From Boswellia sacra (lineage: Eukaryota; Streptophyta; Magnoliopsida; Sapindales; Burseraceae): 64,000 nucleotides of DNA. The first letter of the stretch is position 1, and each line of letters begins with the position of its first letter. The stretch is taken from contig SNVD02012295.1 in the NCBI GenBank assembly GCA_013180625.2, forward strand, positions 496,001 through 560,000, written 5' to 3'. The position numbers and the translations under genes are program-made. The notes beneath the pieces are model-generated. The model had not been told where the DNA came from. It was given only the letters and a program-made list of their open reading frames with translations, and searched no databases. Of the stretch, positions 35,241 to 47,089 are shown piece by piece.

Positions 35241-36613
35241 GAAAAAGGATTGTCTCCCAAGTATAGGAGTGTCGAAGTAATAAACCCGGTAAGACCGGGG
35301 TCGATCCACGAGGAAGGGGATTTTAGCGTTACAAATTATAAGGTAAGCAAATATGATATGGTTGATTCAAAGAGATGGCAAAATAATATCAATGAATATT
35401 CGTAAAGAACAAGTTCATAAACAATAGATGATAATAACACAAGAGAAATTAACACAATAATAATGAAAGCTAAGGTTAGGGGATCCGCCCTTCATATTTC
35501 AAATAAGGATAATTAACCCATTTTAGTTATATGAATTATATTTGTTTCATTACCAATATTTGTACCACTTCTCGTAAATGGGTCAAGCATCCAATGTGCC
35601 AATCACCATATGTCTATAACAAATCAAGGTTCCTAACTAGATTCGTGTCGGTAAGGAAGAACCATACATCATCTAGAAAGGATCCAAGCATTTGATGTGC
35701 CAGGGATTGTCGACAATGGATCAAGACCTCCACTTTACGAGTGGTGTCAAGATTGATTAAGAAATTAAATATAAATCCTATTGAATAAACATTATAAGAT
35801 TAAGATTATTAAGCACATATTAAGGGTTAGAGAATCCTTATTCTCATATCAAGGGTTTCACCCTTTCACCTTAGCAAAAGAGAAATTAGAAGAACATTAT
35901 AACAGAAAGAAAATAAAATGCAAGAAAAAGGAAATTCATTAATAACAGAAACACACAAAACACAATACAAGATCCTAGCCAAAGCCAAAATGTTCCAGCC
36001 AAGGCCAAGATGCCCTAATGGGTCACAAGCCACCTCTATTTATAGATACATCCAGGGGCAAACTTGTCAAATTACAAGGGCATAATTGTCAAATATTAGT
36101 TGTAAATATCTTTGACAATTGGGATCATTAGGCACCGACTTTGACCATCAATTTTGACATCGAAATGTTGTGAATTTTAATTACATGTCTTCATGAAAGT
36201 TGTAGATATTTCTCTCAGCTTTCTAGAACATATTGATTTGCACAATTTGGATACGTATTTTGAGAGATACGGTTCAAATACTAAGGCCTGGTCAGACTGA
36301 GCCGAGACTGTAGATGGGTTCACTTCAAGCCCAATTTTGGTCCAGTAAGAGCCCGAATTTGATGATGCTTGTGAAATGTAATCTTGTAGACAATTGAATC
36401 AGCTTTCCAAAACATTAAGAATTGCACCATTCTGATCTATAAATAGAGAGTTATTCCCATTTTACCAAACCTGTAACGAAACCAAAATTAAGAGGAATTA
36501 ATTCCAAAGATGAAAATGCTACAAATATGCTTAAGTTGAGGAATTTAATGACACTATTAATGCAATATGATGAACTAAACTCTTATTAAACATGCATATT
36601 TAAGTGTTCATCA
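35241..36613 (-). repeat. Athila-2 5' LTR (3' tip deleted)
   Basis: Inverted Athila LTR from gaaaaaggattg to GTGTTCATCA. The terminal about 10 bases seen at 32097-32106 are missing. TATA box at 36037-36044 on the minus strand. Confidence 0.88.
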
Positions 36614-38213
36614 TACAGTCAATATTTTCATTTATATTAGAATCTTACCATGTTTTTTTATTCTTCACATATTTACTTCGAGTGGTGGGGTCTTGAGGAG
36701 AACTGGTATGCAGCTATGAGGTTTGCTTCCCCCTTCAAATTATACCGTATCCTCCTTCCTTCTGTGAATAGCATGATGTGTTATATGGGTGATCACATGT
36801 GAGATTCGTATGAAGACCCAACACGCTGTATAATGCCTCTTTCGCCACCGATTATGATGATAGATTCAGCTGATTTGGCCATAGAGCTAGAGGTGTCAGA
36901 CTACACGACCGAGATTCACTTGAACATTATCAAGTTCCATTGATGATGACTTCTTACATTGATTGGGTTCAAGCCTCCTTGTTACACACTAGAATTGGCC
37001 GATCTGTTGATGAGGTTCCCCATCCCCTTGCTGTGTCCAGTCGTACTGGTAGCTCTTCCACTCATCACGTGAAAAGATTAAGGGTCTCCTTTTCAGGTAC
37101 TGGCATATTAGCTTCTTTTTCTACAGCTACTCAGTAGCCATGTCCATCTCTAGCTCTTTTAACTTCCCTAGCTGTCCCAGCCCGTCATGTGATTAGTGAC
37201 CTCCAGGCTTATCCCATGGGATGCCAGTCGACAGATCAGCAGTCATGTGATCACTGAGGATCCGAACATACCTGTTCCTTTTGTTTCTTAGGACACCACT
37301 CTGGTAAGTCTTCTGAGTATGTGTTCCTCAAGTTTCCTATCATTCTTTAATCAATCATTAATAAAAAATGTAATATGATGCAGGTACCACGATCATCCAT
37401 GGAACGAGTTTTTCATATGTAGGCCGCCTCTCATGGATATGTTTTACAGATGTCATATAAGTATCAGGTAAAATGTCCTTCTATGTTACATGTATGCATG
37501 ATTTATATTCTAATAATTTTTCTAACTATATCATTCTTTTGCTTGGTTAGACGAGTCTTCAGGAGGTTGCTCATCTAAAGCACGAGGTTGAGCACCTTTA
37601 GGCTCAGGTTGCTATATTTTCCTTCGATATCAATAACGATGGCAATGAGTGAGGATTGTCACCACCAGTTTCTTTCATGATTTCATTTGTTCATGTAGTT
37701 TCTATTTATGAATTTCTATGATGAACAATCGAATGTAAACAAGTTTTAGAAGTTCAGTGAAAATTTTCTATTTCTAACTCTTTACACTATGCCTATTATG
37801 CTAAGTTTACATCCAAATTTATTCACATTTGTTTCTATATCATCATTTATTCAATTTTGAATAAAATTACAAAATCTAAAAATCAAATGCTCGAAATCGC
37901 TCGCCGATACGTGTTCCTGAAGTCGAAAAACAAGTCAAAGGCAGGCCAATGAGCTATTTAGCCTTAATAGCCGGCGGCGGCTGTCACACAGTTGGTTGGC
38001 TGTCAGACAGTTGCCCAACTATCAAAGGATGGCTGATCGATCGTCAAACAGTAGGCTAACTATGTCACCTATGATTTTCTCTATTTTTTCATTTTTTGCT
38101 TATTTTTTGTGTACTATTTAAGTGCTCTTCCTATTCAATATTCCTTCACACCACTTTTCTCATTTTTCGATATTTCTTTTCATATTTTTCAACATCTCTT
38201 CATGTCATTCAAC

Positions 38214-39730
38214 ATGTCTAAAGCTTCTCTCAAAATCTTCCAACCTATTCTAAGGCTTTTGAAGGATGAGGAATGGAAATGACTCGAATCCCTCAGTCTT
38301 TATCAGTTGAAGTTCCTTTGCCACGTCAAGCTTGACATCCTTTTTCTTAAGGATTGTACAACCTTTGGGGATCCTCACGATCACGTCTTTTGTTTTAATG
38401 GGAAAGAAGTTTGCCTCTTATATAAGGAATTCTCTGCATACTTGGTTGTCACTCATCCAGTTTTGAGAGCCTCATTCTTCTTATCGTTTAGACACTATCA
38501 ACATAAGATCTTGCCTCCTTTTTCGGCTTCCCGATTCTCACCATGGGCATTCACACTAGAGGTAGTAGAGTGATATTATCTTCCATCATATCTTTGCTTG
38601 AGATGATGGATAGGTCCTTGTCTGGTTGGCCTTGCCTTCTACAGTTTTGCTTCTATATGCAGTTCTTACTGGTCTTACCAGACGATCTTGGAGATCCACA
38701 CCTTGTAACTTTACACATAATTCTTACTGATCTCACTAGACGATCTCGGAGATCTACACCTTGTAACCATTATTCCTTAGATGGGATTTAGTTTCACAGC
38801 TGTTCCCTTGATTCTGGCTAAGACAATAATTGGACTCGATCATGTCAAGATGGATGTGAGTCAGAGGTTCGGTGGCCGTCTTCTAGTTTTTCAAGTATTC
38901 CTTTTATCTTCTTGAGCTTTTGACTTAGCAAGTTCAGTCATTATCATTTTCTTGCGCTCTGATTTTTGCTTGGGCTACCTTCTCTGGGTTATCAACTTAG
39001 CAAGCTTTTCTTTTTTTCCTCGTGCGCTAACTTTTGCTTAAACTACCTTTTCAGGTTTTCAATTTAGTGGGCTTACCTTAATTTTTGTCTAAGTCACGCT
39101 TGCCTTAATTTTTGTCTAAGTCACGCTTTTAGTTTTTCGACTTTCTTATTATTTCTTCTTTGCTTCTTTTTCTCAAATTTGGCTACAAGAGAGGCTATCT
39201 ATTCTAGCGCCGCTTGAATGGGATATTTCCCATTATAGCCCTCGACTTCATGCAAGGGGGAGACTTGTGAGTCATTCTTCTTGGATCGATTGACTTCGAG
39301 TCATTCCTGATACTCAAATTTGCTGGCACTGTCCATGGTGGAGGCCGGAGCATGTGATAGTAAGGGCATATATCGCATGCATGCCTTTAGCGGGTTTCAT
39401 CCATAGTTCATTCTACGATCCTGCTAGACTATGTCGACAGTATGGACTCAAATAGAGGATTATGGATTCATCGACTACTTTCAATCCTCAGAGACTGTTT
39501 GGTCATTATCTAGAACGTGTGAAGGATTCTTGGCCACACGCACCATTGAGATGAATCTATTCCATGTTCCTGATATTGAGACATACATCCGGTACAAGGA
39601 TTAGGTGACCTTTCAGGCTTCTATTCTTGATCCTATTATTCGAGCTAGACAGTGCCATGAGCGATATAGTAAGCCTATTTGTAGTCCATGAAAAAGGCAG
39701 AGGCGACATTATTAGTTTCTTTGTCAGCTT
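38214..39730 (+). pseudogene. Antisense DUF7745-like gene of Tat-A
   Basis: ATG 38214 (MSKASLKIFQPIL) reads RLLKDEEWK, a TGA at 38280, then LYQLKFLCHVKLDILFL, FCFNGKEVCLLYKEFSAYLV. After a frameshift and a region of stops, the C-terminal part near 39250-39560 reads VDRLRVIPDTQICWHCPWW and later FGHYLERV. The W...F.F...E..P/L..EE(F/Y)..L pattern is that of the plant retroelement-associated DUF7745 type, related to PMD proteins. It lies downstream of the PMD gene on the same strand, antisense to pol. A repeat of form cttaatttttgtctaagtca runs through 38900-39165. The function is unknown. The domain name is from memory of the pattern and is moderately secure. Confidence 0.5.
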
Positions 39731-39930
39731 AGATGTTAGATGTTTTTCTTTTATTATTATGCAAAATAATAAGACATTTCAAAATCATATTTGTTCCTAA
39801 ATTTCATTTCATTAATAAAAGTACAATATTTTATTCTTCGAACAACAAGTGCATAATGAGACAACTCCTCTCATTAATCAGCCATTTCTGGTTTTCTGAT
39901 TATTTTTTCTCTCACTATCTTTTATATATA

Positions 39931-40899
39931 TTACTTTTTTAGCCTATCTATGTTGATGGGTTCAGTGAACTCATTCCCTCCCATGTTTGATAGGATGGCA
40001 GCTCTGTCGAACATAACTTTCGTCGTAATGAATGGGCCTTCCCAGTTAGGCTTAAGCTTTCCTCTAGGATTAAATACTGCTGGCCTAGCCTGTTTAAGGA
40101 CCAATTCCCCTTCTTTGAACTTCCTTACCTTTATCCTCATGTTAAAGGCTTGAGTTTTCCATTTATAATATAATTGCATGTGATATCTAGCCTTCATTCT
40201 TTTCTTATCAATCAAGGCCAATTGTTCACATCTATTGTCAATCCACCCTCTTTCAGGGATTCTTGCTTCTATCAAAACTCTTATTGATTTCATTTCTATT
40301 TCAATTGGTAAGACCGCTTTTGAACCATACACCAATGAGAAGGATGTCATGCCCATCAAACTTCTGAGTGTTGTTCTATAACCTAATAACACAAACAATA
40401 ACTTCTCTACCCAATCTTTATATGTCTGTACCACCTTGGCCAACATCTTCTTGATATTTTTATTGGTCGCTTCAACTACTCCATTTGCTTGTGGCCTATG
40501 TTGAGATGACTTATAGTGTTCAATTCCATACCTCTCGAACAAGGCCTTAGTTTCTACTTGAAATTGGACCACATTGTCAGTTACGACATGATGTGGTGCT
40601 CCAAATCTGCATATGATTTTCTTCTCGATAAACTTCACCATCCTTTTTGTCCCCAGTTTACTATAGGACTTAACTTCTATCCACTTGGTAAAGTAGTCGA
40701 TCACCACCACTTGGTGAAGTAACTCCAAAGGTGGCTGGTGAATTAAATTTTCATCGATCTCACATTGGTGACACCTCTTCACAAACTGGACGAAATTTAT
40801 CTCCATGGTTAGCCAATAAAAACCATACCTCATTATGTTCTTCACGGGTACCGGCCCATTCATGTGCAGTCCACATACACCACTATGAATTTGTTCCAT
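39931..40899 (-). pseudogene. Tat-A integrase (open frame, catalytic segment deleted)
   Basis: This 322-codon frame has no internal stop. It starts in the HHCC finger (IHSGVCGLHMNG, then CHQCEI) and ends at TAG 39931. The core has VVVIDYFTKW, FGAPHHVVTDN (second Asp, with Asn-Val-Val where NGTQF-like sequence is usual) and RPQANGVVEATNKNI (catalytic Glu kept). The segment between the zinc finger and VVVIDYFTKW is about 20 residues too short, and the block with the first catalytic Asp (a D-x-I-G-P type motif) is gone. The C terminus has RKFKEGELVL and GKLKPNWEGPF. The enzyme would be inactive despite the long open frame. Confidence 0.85.
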
Positions 40900-41219
40900 A
40901 AGCTATCTTGCATCTCTCTTATCGACACACCTCAGTTGCATCCCTCTTGGCATTCTCTTGTACACCACCCCCTGATGACGAGTAAATTGTTAGGCCAACC
41001 TTCATAACACAACCTCATCTTTCTTATTAGCCTCCTCAGGCAAAATCCTCTTTTCTAGATATCTCTTCAAGTTATGGAACCATAGCTTTTCATCTACCTT
41101 AATCCCTACTATATAAGGTTTCATATAACAAGACCTCATGCCTGTGGTATCATTAGTTTCACCAATAATTCTTGTGTACTCACCTAAATTGATGCTAATG
41201 AAGCCCATGACTCAACCAT

Positions 41220-43186
41220 CTGATTCTCAACTCTAGGAAGATCGGTGAAGGTACACTATTTGAACATTCCAATCAACTTTCTTATGTGTTCAAGGTACGG
41301 TTTCAACTTTCTTTCCCGTAGATTCCAATCTTCACTTTCTTGAGATATAACCAGTTTTGAATCCCCTAACACTTCTATTTCATCAATGCCCATAGCAATC
41401 ACGACTTCCAAACCAAAGGCACAGGCTTCGTATTCAGCCATGTTGTTGGTGACCTAGAATTCCAACTTCTTAGCGAAAGGAATGACTTCTTCAGTCGATG
41501 ACACTAGAATAACTCCTATTCCAATTGCGATTAACAGTCTCGTCAAAGAACATCCTCCATCCTACTATTGAGATTACCCCCAGTGTTCATCTAGGAATTC
41601 CGACTGCCATGGTTCATCATTGTAGACCGGGTTCATAGCCAAGAACTCTGCTCCTACTGTTCCTTTCACCACCTTCTTGGTGACATATTCTATGTCAAAT
41701 TCTGATAACTGCACTAGTCATCTTGCTAACTTTCCTACCTTGGTGCCTCGTAAAGGTACTTCATTGGATCCTCCTTTGAGATAGTCTTAATCTTATAAGA
41801 CTGAAAGTAATGCCTCACCTTATTTGAGCGCCAAACCATGGCTAAACATGTTTTCTCCACATAGCTATATTTCGCCTTATACGGTAGCAACTTCTTGCTA
41901 AGATAATAAATGACATGCTCTTAAGTGTTCCCGTCTTCTTGTGCCAGTACTGCACTGATGGCCTCTTCCTTGAGAGCCAAGTAGAGATTAAATCCTTACT
42001 AGGTTTTGGTGGCCTTAAAACTAGTGGATTCTACAAGTATATCTTAATCATCTCAAAAGCTTCTTGGCATTGGTCATTCCATTCTACCAACCGATTCTTC
42101 TTTAAAAGCCTAAAGATTGGTGCACAAACTGTTATTAGTTTAGAAATAAACCTACTGATGTATGGGATCTTCCCTATAAACCCTCGAACTTCCTTTTTGG
42201 TCTTAGGTTATGACATATTCGTAATGGCCTTTACCTTGTCTTGATTTACTTTTATCTCCTTCTTGCCAACTACAAACCTCAACAACTTCCCTAAGGTATC
42301 CCGAAGACACACTTCTTTGGATTTAGCCGTAGCTCATATTTCTTCACCATTTCTAGGAACCTGTTTAAAGCTTCAAAGTAACCTTCTCGAGTCTTGGATG
42401 TCACCGTCATGTCATCCAGATAAACTTCTATCTCTTTATGCTTCATGTCATGAAACAACGTCATTGCCATTTATTGGTAAGTGACCCCTGCATTCTTCAA
42501 TCCATAGGGCATCACCTTGTAATAGTAGATTCCCCATTCCATAATTAAGGCTGTTTATATCTTATCTTCATTAGCCATCATTATCTGGTTGTATCCAGAA
42601 AACCCATTTACGAAAGAAAGCATTACATTGCCAGCAATACTGTTTAGCAACACATCGATGTGAGGTAAAGGAAAATCATCATTTAGTAAAGCCTTGTTGA
42701 AGTCTCGATAATCTACACATATTCGAACCCTTTCATTTTTCTTCGATAATGGCATGATGTTGGCTAACCGTTCTGGATATTTCACCGCTTCTAAAAACTT
42801 AGCTTTAATTTGCTTAGAGACTTCCTTTTTGATTTTCTGGGCCATTCTGGTCTCATCCTCGTTAGTTTTTGCTTGACCGGCTTTACGTGCGGATATGTTG
42901 GAATTGTATGTTCAACAATGCTTCTCTCAATTCTAGGCATGTCATCATAGGACCAGGCGAAGACTTCTTCATGTTTCTCTAGTAATTTTTCAAATCTCTT
43001 TCTCTTTTCAGGAGTTGTATCAAGTGCAATGCATATGTTCTTGGGTTTTTCGATCGTACCAAGATTAATGTCATGAGTTTGAATGGTATGGATATCAAAT
43101 ATGCTAGTGAAATGTAAATCATGATGCATAACGCCATTAGGAAGGACATCACACAAGTAAGCAAATTGATTCTTTATTGTATTCAA
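41220..43186 (-). pseudogene. Tat-A reverse transcriptase, RNase H and second (archaeal-type) RNase H
   Basis: RT begins near 43186 with a linker and EEVFAWSYDDMPRI, changes frame near 42830, and reads VRICVDYRDFNKA and PLPHIDVLL. The first catalytic block reads SFVNGFSGYNQ (Asp replaced by Asn). The second, YLDD, is intact at 42411-42422 but in another frame. A decayed RNase H lies at about 41960-41700. A second RNase H-like stretch at 41256-41500 reads NNMAEYEACAFGLEVVIAMG and LGDSKLVISQ, the archaeal-type RNase H that marks the Tat lineage. Several stops and shifts are present. The segment 40900-41220 is decayed pol between RNase H and integrase. Confidence 0.82.
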
Positions 43187-44184
43187 ATTAGAAAGATAAA
43201 CAATGTCCTCTTCTTCAGAGAGGTAAGGTACAAATATATCCTCATGAAATACATCTTTGATTTCTTCTTCGATAAAGGTAGCAAGTCGATGGATGGGTCC
43301 ATTGGTTGTGCTTGATCTTGAGGCTTCTCCTTCTTAATGGTCATCTTCTCCATCTCTCCCACCATGTAATCCTTGGGAACTCCTACCTGAAGGATATCTT
43401 TGAAAATCTCAAATCTAGGCTTCAACATTTCCTTGAAAACCCATGGTTCAACAGCTCCCATATACTTCGTATCTTGGGCTTTGACAAACTTGATGAATTT
43501 ATTCTTCTTAGTCTCAATGTCTTCTTCTTCTCCTTCAAAATTATAGCCCAAACCTCTTCTAGAAGTTTGGCCTTTAAAATCTAGGAAGGATGATAAACCA
43601 CATCCATTCCTCCTAAGCCCAGTTCCTGACATGCATCCTTGCTTCTTTATTATCCCTGTTATAATTAGGTTGACTTCATCAATCGGGGCTATATGAAAGC
43701 CTCTCATTTAAGGTATTTCTTCTACTTTCACACTTATAGCAATTGGTACAATCGTCGAGGTTGCATGAATGATCACAATCTCTCTATCCATGTTGAAGCG
43801 GATCTTTTGATATAAAGTGGAAGGAACTCTGCCAAGCGAATTAAACCATGCTTGTCCCAACATTGCATCAAATGTGACTAGAATGTCAAGTTTTGTGAAT
43901 TCTATCATAACTTTAATTGGCCCAGTCTTTACTAATGCTTTGAAGATCTTAATAGCACTACTCTTTGAGTCATCATAAGCCCTGATCACCATCTCACAAG
44001 GCTCAAGTTCGTCCTTAGTGACCTTGTACTTGTGCAATATCTTCATAGGTCTAATGTTAATGGCAGACCTATCATCCACCATGATGTAAGGAGATGTCTT
44101 CCCACTAATTTCTATCGTGATAAATAATAACTTGTTATGGTTCCTCCATTTAAACGGTAGATCCTCATCAATAAAGGTGATCAT
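43183..44184 (-). pseudogene. Tat-A protease and G-patch-like linker
   Basis: The frame from 44184 reads KLLFITIEISGKTSPYIM, then VDDRSAINI (about 44052-44079) where the Tat protease active site is usually VD(N/D)GSA; Gly is replaced by Arg. Further on are LGQAWFNSLGRVPSTLYQKI and a stop at 43708. A second frame, 43707-43183, holds GCMSGTGLRRNGCG and RRGLGYNFEG, a glycine-rich G-patch-like pattern common after protease in Tat elements. The two are separated only by the stop. Confidence 0.75.
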
Positions 44185-44195
44185 ACCCCTCTCTT

Positions 44196-44972
44196 TTACC
44201 CCTTTGAGTGCTCTCTAGTCAAAGCAGTCAATATTTTAGTAGTAGTACCAGCCATTGACATCTCTACCTCTGACAAAGCCTTTGCCATGGCTTCTCTATG
44301 CTTTTGGGATGATATTAGCAAATCCCAAATGCTAGCATTTGCTTGAGTCTTCTTGAATTGCTTGGTCATTTGATCCTCTTTTACTTTGGCTTCTGTAGCA
44401 ACATTTTTGTCCTTCTTAACTGTCTTATCGATTGTTTTCTCCTGCTTCTTCTCATGGTAAAGTCTACCACTCCTTGTCACTCCTTAGATATTCTCTTTCT
44501 CACCCTTTAGTTTTTCTTCCTCATGTGTTTCTCCCTTAATTCTCACCTTTTCGTCTTTATCACTACTAAAATTAGCTCAAAAGTTTGGAAGGGGTTTTAC
44601 TTTAGGGATGTCATCCCAAATTCCCATAACTCTTACGTCCTTACACCTTCTAGGCAAGCTCTCTCTCCTCACAAGACTCTTAACTCGCTTCTCTTTCCTA
44701 ACTTTGCTACCCTTCTTCACTTTAAGCATTCTAGATGGTAGGCCTTTTTGAGCTCCTTTTCTGGTCGTCCACTTCTTGGCAAAAGCACTTGGTGGTGTAG
44801 ACTTCTTCTTTATGGGTGTTACTTCAACTTCTGGCTTTTCTTCCTTTTGGTCATTGAGGGATACAAATTCAGGTTCTAGGCTTTGCTTGACTCCCTTCAT
44901 TGCAATATTGGGCCATCCACCCTTCTTATTGTAGATCTTAGCTACCAAAGGAATGTGCTCATCTTCTGCCAT
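44196..44972 (-). pseudogene. Tat-A gag-pol linker
   Basis: Two frames, 44972-44577 (MAEDEHIPLV, then Lys-rich) and 44480-44196 (MTRSGRLYHEKKQEK, then ASIWDLLISSQKHREAMAKAL). The T-R-S-G-R-x-Y motif and the I-W-D-L-L-x-S-S-x-x-H-R-x-A segment are typical of the stretch before protease in Tat polyproteins. No catalytic role. Confidence 0.65.
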
Positions 44973-45008
44973 TTCAATGATCTCTTTGGGCTTTTCTTCT
45001 TTGGGTTT

Positions 45009-46277
45009 TTAAACCTTGGGCCCTTTAGCCTTGGACTTCTTCTTCGTGGTCACCTTTCTAGTGGACTTTTTTGATTGTTCAAGCTTGGACTTCTCCTTTC
45101 TCTTGGCTCTCTCGGTCCTGCTCGATCTACTTTCTTCAAAGGAGTTCATGACTCGCTCTTTAGTTAAGCCTAACCCAATCATGTTGGTTGACAGAGAAGG
45201 CACTCGATTGTAATTAGGTAATGGGTTAATTCTAGCATTAGGTTCATGTGTGTCTGGGTCAGAAATCTGGCCCTTGTCAATCAAATCTTGGATATCATGA
45301 CAGAGATAAGTGCAATTATCAGTCTTGTGACTTGTCACTTGGTGGAATTCACACTTCTCATGATGCCTCCAATTCCTTGGTAATCGATTTTAAAGCTCTC
45401 TAGGTGGCAATGGCTACAAGAGCCCTTCAGCTCTCAACCTTGCAAAAATCTTGGAAAGTGGCCTTCTTAAACGACTAAATTTTCTTTACTGGGTGACTAC
45501 TTTCACCTCAATATGCTTTATGCTACACCCACTCGCTTGGTGATACTGCACTTGACTTATTCGAGGGTAGTTATTTCTCTTCTGCCTAGACTCCAACTCT
45601 TCTATTTGGATGCCTGAATTATACAAGTCTTCAAATGTCTTAATAGGAAAGCCTGCCAGTCTATTGCTGATAGAGCTATGGGCTCTATTGCTCACCATGT
45701 GAACCTCATCCTTCTATGTAGGCCTAGTGGTCATCTTGGCTACCTTGGCCCTCCAACAAACCAGATATTCTAAAAAAGTTTCATTAGGCTTTTGCCTTAT
45801 TGTCTTTAAATCTCTCAAAGTAAACCCTTCCAGTTGGGTATTATGGCGATATTGCTCTACAATTGTTGGGAAAGCTCTTCCCAATCTTCTCGAACTCTCT
45901 TAAAAAGGTTATGATACCATGCTTCTATATCATCTTCTAAGGATAGAATGAAATACTTCAATATGTGCTCCTTTGTCAAAGGAGCAATAGCGACGATAAC
46001 CTCGTATTGTCTCAAATGTGTCTTTTGGTTACCCTCTCTATTAAACTTGGGCAAGTCTAGCATGCAAAACTTTGGAGGCAAATCGTTGTTCCTAATGAGC
46101 AAGATGCCATCTAGGCCTACAACCCCTTTTAACCTCTTCTTCTTCTTCAAGAGTAATTGGACTTTCTCCTTGCCCTTGGCTAACTGTTTGATCGAGTTGG
46201 GCCATGTGTTGTTGGAGTGCGGTCATATCAGCTATTAATTGGGCCATTTTAGCATTGTTGTTGTTGAGTGCAACCAT
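45009..46277 (-). pseudogene. Tat-A gag
   Basis: Starts at ATG 46277 (MVALNNNNAKMAQLI, a coiled-coil start). A frameshift near 46110 leads to DLPKFNREGNQKTHLRQYE, LTKEHILKYFILSLE and WYHNLFKRV, the retrotransposon gag core. Next come ETFLEYLVCWRAK in decayed form, RLAGFPIKTFEDLYNSG (about 45650), then a zinc-type motif CEFHQVTSHKTDNC and HDIQDLIDKGQI (about 45350-45270). It ends in a Lys/Ser-rich tail at 45009. Stops lie near 45856, 45800 and 45480. Gag would form the particle. Confidence 0.82.
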
Positions 46278-47070
46278 TGTTAACTGGTTCTTCTTGCTTT
46301 GTCAAACAACCACCTCATCTAACCCAAGCTATGATGGTTACAAAATAAAGATGTTAATGCCATGCATGCATACATGTATGCATGATATGATACATGCTCA
46401 TACAAGGGTACAGACACACTTTTAGCTTTCTTCCACACATGTGAGGTTGAGTATCTTTTTCTAGGATTTTTTTTGGCCTCATTCCCAAGACACCATCATG
46501 GGATGTGGGAATGCAAGATTCTCTCTCCTAATTCTGGTATTCATGTCGATGTTTGGATTCTCCATGACTATCATAAACATGACTTCTAAATGGCATGATA
46601 ACTTTAACTTGGGACACATGCCCCTATTTTATTCTTATAGGTGACTTAACATGTGGCATTCATTCATGATGCCATCAGGTTTGAGTTAATATTATTCTAA
46701 TCATGGGGGTCTTATGCCCATAAACATGCATCTCAACATGGGTTTTGGATATGCATCATATTGAAAGTTTCTAGAGTTGTCCACATGGGCTTGAGTATCA
46801 AGGGTCCAATGCTATGGGCTCCTTTGAGCGAGAGATGTCCTTTTGGTCAAATCCTTTTTTATACCAATTTAATGGTACGTGCTCAAAGGTGGTGATACCA
46901 ACATGAGTCGTCTAAGGGTTGAATAGAGCCAAAGACTTCTCATGCCAATGCCATAAGGCTAATTTAGGCAATTCGTGCTCATTGTGTGCAAAAGTGTAGT
47001 GATGCAAGGACTCATTGTACCAACACGAGGTATTAGAATTTGGTATCCCTATCGGAATCAATTTCTCTTA
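46278..47070 (-). other. Tat-A 5' leader with a perfect 20-bp palindrome
   Basis: No gene. It holds a perfect palindrome CATGCATACATGTATGCATG at 46365-46384, 90 bases upstream of gag on the minus strand. The same site in Tat-B (about 59375-59398) is an imperfect version. Confidence 0.55.
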
Positions 47071-47088
47071 TCCCAGGTGAAGTTGCCA
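47071..47088 (-). promoter_or_regulatory. Tat-A primer-binding site
   Basis: The minus strand reads TGGCAACTTCACCTGGGA one base after the LTR. It begins with the TGG expected opposite a tRNA CCA end and resembles the TGGCGACTC..CTGGGGA class of Tat elements. I do not assign the tRNA. It proves the element's minus orientation. Confidence 0.75.
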
Positions 47089-47089
47089 C

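Larger units (their letters stand above)
32097..36613 (-). mobile_element. Athila-2: reduced Athila element carrying LOG, no gag or pol
   Basis: It is 4.5 kb, bounded by LTRs of the Athila-1 family (32097-33475 and 35241-36613). The 1.77-kb interior holds only a PBS remnant, the LOG fragment and the 3' region with the polypurine tract. The two LTRs are very similar (two differences by eye in the first about 245 aligned bases), so this is the youngest insertion seen. A perfect TSD is present. It could have moved only with proteins from another element. Confidence 0.9.
30966..37660 (+). pseudogene. Antisense plant mobile domain (PMD) gene of Tat-A, split by Athila-2
   Basis: ATG 30966 opens MAGHQVYLDLNES. 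Exons appear with splice-like borders: donor gtatgt at 31094, acceptor tgctttag at about 31182, donor gtaact at about 31843, acceptor atgatag at about 31919. The second exon carries RWMDMTYTFHFQIGEM and LTSLPCGGEVIPVD, the PMD core. The third has IWAYELGVLPSLL and is cut at 32096 by Athila-2. After 36618 the gene resumes (WYAAMRFASPFKLYRIL) and ends near 37660 with a coiled-coil-like tail (HLKHEVEHL). Stops occur at 31018, 31480 and elsewhere. PMD proteins are plant-specific and also occur as host genes in silencing. Here the gene lies antisense to pol, as in other Tat elements. Confidence 0.68.

Noticed and set aside
44883..45213. Plus-strand frames with Phe/Leu-rich products over Tat-A gag
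   Set aside because: They are shadows of the Lys/Glu-rich minus-strand gag and linker.
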